Shown here piece after piece: positions 61,682 to 64,000 of a DNA stretch of 64,000 nt. A program made the position numbers and the translations under genes. The stretch is from NCBI RefSeq assembly GCF_002812705.1, contig NZ_CP025030.1:2852001-2916000 (forward strand), given 5' to 3'. Below the pieces are notes generated by a model that saw nothing but the letters and a program-made list of their open reading frames with translations, did not search any database and was not told the DNA's origin. This DNA comes from Achromobacter spanius (GTDB lineage: Bacteria; Pseudomonadota; Gammaproteobacteria; Burkholderiales; Burkholderiaceae_B). Position 1 is the first letter of the stretch; every line of letters begins with the position of its first letter.

Positions 61682-61807
61682 TCAGAATTTCGAGTATTGG
61701 AACTCGATCTCCATCGGCTTGCCCAGGTTGGCGGCGGTGTCCGCCTGGATCAGCAACACGGCCAGCACGCCCAGATACAGCAGGCACAGCCAAAGCGTTC
61801 TTTTCAT
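61682..61807 (-). CDS. 41-residue membrane microprotein, DltX-like (FxYxxF C-terminus)
   Basis: A short frame too small for most gene callers. ATG 61807 gives MKRTLWLCLLYLGVLAVLL, a positively charged start plus one membrane helix (about 5-20), then about 15 polar residues, ending FQYSKF directly before TGA. The C-terminal pattern F-x-Y-x-x-F is that of DltX, the microprotein of D-alanylation (dlt) systems, whose tyrosine is thought to carry the acyl group to the periplasm. It lies 57 bases downstream of a DltD-like gene on the same strand. The ribosome site is weak (GGAT about 11 bases upstream). Coding status is inferred from the motif and context. Confidence 0.6.
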   Translation of the reverse strand: MKRTLWLCLLYLGVLAVLLIQADTAANLGKPMEIEFQYSKF

Positions 61808-61864
61808 GAGGGCGTCAATCCAGTGGTGTCCGGGGGAACCCGTCTTCGCGGGTCGGGGCAGGCG

Positions 61865-62989
61865 TCATGGGCGGAATACCTCGGCAATCTTGCGGTTCAC
61901 GCGCAACCACCCCAGTTCGCCCAGATGCTGCACGTCACGCAGCATGCCCACTTCGTACGGCGCGTCATACAGGTCCATGCAGGTCATCGCGTAGCGCTGG
62001 CACAGCGTGGCGACTTCCTTTTGCACGGGATCAAAGCGATCCAGGTCCTTGAACACCATCGGGTGCAGCGGCTGCATCACGAACAGCGCATTCACGCCGC
62101 GCTGGTGCAGCAGCGCCATCAAGGCGGTGAGTTCACGCAGTTCAACGCGGCCCGTCAGCGGCTGCGGCTGATACGCGGTCTTGCCGCCCTCCGGAATACC
62201 GCGCAGGTATTTGTTGAAGAAATCGTCGCGCACCGCGTAGCGGTTGCCTGTCATCTGATCCTGTTCCGCGCGTTGGGCCTCTTCCGCCAGCGCGTCCCAG
62301 TCCACCACGCGGGCAGCGGCGGCAGGGCCTTCGCGCTCGCGCTCCGGGGCCGGCGCGGCATGCGCGGGCGTCCACAGGTCGACCAGGCGTTGACGGAATA
62401 CATAGGCTTGCTCGGCCATCATGGACCAGGCCACGCCTGCGTCGCCCTTGTCGCGCAGCCAGCGAGCCAGCTCGGCGCGGCCCTCGGGCTGCTTCACCAA
62501 GCGGGGCAGCAGCGGGTTGGCGTGTTCCTTGAATTCATCGGCGCCCAGCCCGCCGTCGCCGTCGAACCAGCCGGGCGACAGCATCACCACCACGCGCGAG
62601 GCCGGCGACAAGTCATCGGCCAGCGCGGCCAGCACCAATTGCATGCCCAGGGACTGAAAGCCCGAATGGCCATAGGCCAGCACGGGCATCTGGAGTTCGT
62701 CGGCAAGATAGCGGTAGGGAACGAAGCGCAGATCGTTGCTGGTCAGTTCGGACGAGCCCAGGATCACCAGCCGGTCCCCCGTGCGCAGCGCCTGGCTCAG
62801 CCGCGACAGGTTGCGCGTCTGCTCATGCAGCGTGTTGCCCAGGTTGGGCAGGTAGATGCCGGGCGCCGCGGCGGGCACGGGTTCCGTCTTCAAGGCCAGC
62901 GCGTGCCAGGCGAGCCAGCACACGGCGGCGGCGGTCGACAAGGCCAGCGCGGCGGCCAGGGCGTGCTGGCGTAACGGTCGTTTGAACAT
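61865..62989 (-). CDS. DltD-like SGNH-hydrolase membrane protein
   Basis: 374-residue protein with one N-terminal membrane anchor (about 12-32) and an extracytoplasmic SGNH-type domain. The DltD family features are visible: VILGSSELTSNDLRF (nucleophile Ser block), YGHSGFQSLGMQL, VVVMLSPGWFDGDG and the C-terminal catalytic Asp/His pair in DVQHLGELGWLRVN. DltD moves D-alanine onto envelope polymers in Gram-positive bacteria, and Bordetella has a related locus. No dltA, dltB or dltC is in this window. I start at ATG 62989; a TTG three codons earlier is possible. A small DltX-like frame follows. Confidence 0.85.
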   Translation of the reverse strand: MFKRPLRQHALAAALALSTAAAVCWLAWHALALKTEPVPAAAPGIYLPNLGNTLHEQTRNLSRLSQALRTGDRLVILGSSELTSNDLRFVPYRYLADELQMPVLAYGHSGFQSLGMQLVLAALADDLSPASRVVVMLSPGWFDGDGGLGADEFKEHANPLLPRLVKQPEGRAELARWLRDKGDAGVAWSMMAEQAYVFRQRLVDLWTPAHAAPAPEREREGPAAAARVVDWDALAEEAQRAEQDQMTGNRYAVRDDFFNKYLRGIPEGGKTAYQPQPLTGRVELRELTALMALLHQRGVNALFVMQPLHPMVFKDLDRFDPVQKEVATLCQRYAMTCMDLYDAPYEVGMLRDVQHLGELGWLRVNRKIAEVFRP

Positions 62990-63276
62990 GGAAGCCAAGA
63001 GGGGGAGGGGTGACGCGCCAGCCAGGAATATTTTTGTTAGCGGATGTTATCCACCGTCCGTGACCCCAACAAGCGCGGTAAACGGGGCCACTGAGCAGAT
63101 TCGCTTTTTCGCCACAGCGCCAAACGGGCCAGGCGGACCGGCCGGCCGCCATTCTCCAGGGAAAGAATGCGATAGCATCGACATCGCGGCCATCTTCTGG
63201 ATTTCCATGATTGACCGCACCGCGCGCCATGCCTGGCCGTCGGTACTGCCTCCCTTTCCTCTCATACGCCTTCGCC

Positions 63277-63909
63277 ATGACCGCCACGACCCGAATCGCC
63301 CGCCGCCATCCCGACGACCTGATCATCGGCCTGGTGTCCGTCTCTGACCGCGCGTCCAGCGGCACCTACCAGGACCTGGGCCTGCCCGCCTTGCGCGAAT
63401 GGCTGGGCTCGGCGCTGGTGTCGCCCTGGCAGGCGGTCGACCGGCTGATTCCTGACGAGCCGGCACGCATTTCCGAAACCTTGATCGAGCTTGTCGACAT
63501 CTGTGGCTGCGATCTGGTCCTGACCACCGGCGGCACGGGCCCCGCCCGCCGCGACGTCACGCCCGAGGCCACCTTGGCCGTGGGCACGAAAGAGATGCCG
63601 GGTTTCGGCGAACAGATGCGCCAGATCAGCCTGCGCTTTGTGCCCACGGCGATTCTGTCGCGCCAGGTGGCGGTTATCCGGGAAACGCCTTCGCATGCGG
63701 CCCTGATCGTGAACCTGCCCGGCCAGCCGAAGTCCATTCGTGAAACCCTGGAAGGGTTGAAGGGCGATGACGGCGCCGTCATCGCGCCTGGAATTTTTGC
63801 CGCCATCCCCTACTGCATTGATCTGATCGGCGGGCCTTATGCAGAGACGCGCTCCGAGATCATCGATGCGTTCCGCCCCAAATCGGCCCGCCGCGCGCCC
63901 CAGTCCTGA
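63277..63909 (+). CDS. mog: Molybdopterin adenylyltransferase (Mog/MoaB family)
   Basis: Adenylylates molybdopterin before molybdenum insertion; the NasA reductase encoded at 27015 would need this cofactor. From ATG 63277 (210 residues), IIGLVSVSDRASSGTYQDLGLPAL, DLVLTTGGTGPARRDVTPEAT and the C-terminal LIVNLPGQPKSIRETL are the MoCF-domain motifs. Length fits stand-alone Mog. The longer frame upstream has no support. It is divergent from the DltD-like gene, about 287 bases apart. Confidence 0.92.
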   Translation: MTATTRIARRHPDDLIIGLVSVSDRASSGTYQDLGLPALREWLGSALVSPWQAVDRLIPDEPARISETLIELVDICGCDLVLTTGGTGPARRDVTPEATLAVGTKEMPGFGEQMRQISLRFVPTAILSRQVAVIRETPSHAALIVNLPGQPKSIRETLEGLKGDDGAVIAPGIFAAIPYCIDLIGGPYAETRSEIIDAFRPKSARRAPQS

Positions 63910-63982
63910 GTCCTTGCCGCGCGTAGCGCTGCGTTATAGTTTTGGCCGCCCATCCACTTTTCTGCTTGAGAGTCCGCCCGTC

Positions 63983-64000
63983 ATGAAGGTTCGCATTGCC
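63983..64000 (+). CDS. Start of a gene cut by the window edge
   Basis: ATG at 63983 followed by AAGGTTCGCATTGCC, giving MKVRIA, in the same direction as mog and 73 bases after it. Only six codons are visible, so identity is unknown. Confidence 0.4.

Overview
The window is a high-GC chromosomal segment from a betaproteobacterium, most likely Achromobacter or a close Alcaligenaceae relative (Bordetella side). This rests on protein content, classic Burkholderiales operon orders (miaB-phoH-ybeY-corC-lnt, queA-tgt-yajC-secD-secF) and a BUG/TctC-type periplasmic binding protein. No species can be fixed from the sequence alone. Most of it is core genome with few gaps; the one clear mobile element is an IS3-family copy.

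Layout. 1-700: five minus-strand tRNA genes (Ala-Glu-Asp-Ala-Glu in transcription order). 1-12 kb: aldo/keto reductase; the minus-strand miaB-phoH-ybeY-corC-lnt block (RNA modification, RNA maturation, lipoprotein acylation); a PAP2 phosphatase; an IS3-family element inserted in the loop of an intrinsic terminator; an AlaX-like tRNA editing protein and a glyoxalase-like protein. 12-18 kb: queA-tgt-yajC-secDF. 18-22 kb: PBP4-type dacB, upp, cysG. 22-30 kb: a nitrate assimilation locus in which nasT is divergent from nrtA-nrtB-nrtD-nasC-like-nasA. The nrtA leader shows a sigma-54 promoter, two ANTAR-type hexaloop hairpins and an overlapping terminator. 30-42 kb: YqjD/YqjE-type membrane proteins, ubiD, a lytic transglycosylase, an aminotransferase, a diverged FAD-oxidase-like protein, maeB, a patatin coupled to a barstar-like gene, rsmE and a small membrane coiled-coil protein. 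42-47 kb: tkt-gap-pgk (carbon metabolism), then three tandem copies of a roughly 285-bp palindromic repeat. 47-56 kb: a tctC-type binding protein, a SulP transporter, and the conserved fabI-ackA-pta-DUF3141 cluster. 56-64 kb: two GSTs, a small cupin, cbpA-cbpM, a DsbA-like protein, pitA, a DltD-like protein followed by a 41-codon microprotein ending in an FxYxxF motif, and a Mog/MoaB-type molybdopterin protein.

How the genes connect. The nitrate locus needs molybdopterin for NasA (the mog-type gene near the right end belongs to that pathway) and siroheme, made by CysG just upstream, for a nitrite reductase that is not in this window. The most interesting items are the nas leader RNA, the orphan DltD/DltX-like pair, the histone-H1-like tail on the DUF3141 hydrolase, the triplicated palindromic repeat and the IS that splits a terminator exactly at its loop. 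All functional statements are from reading the sequence; no database search was run.
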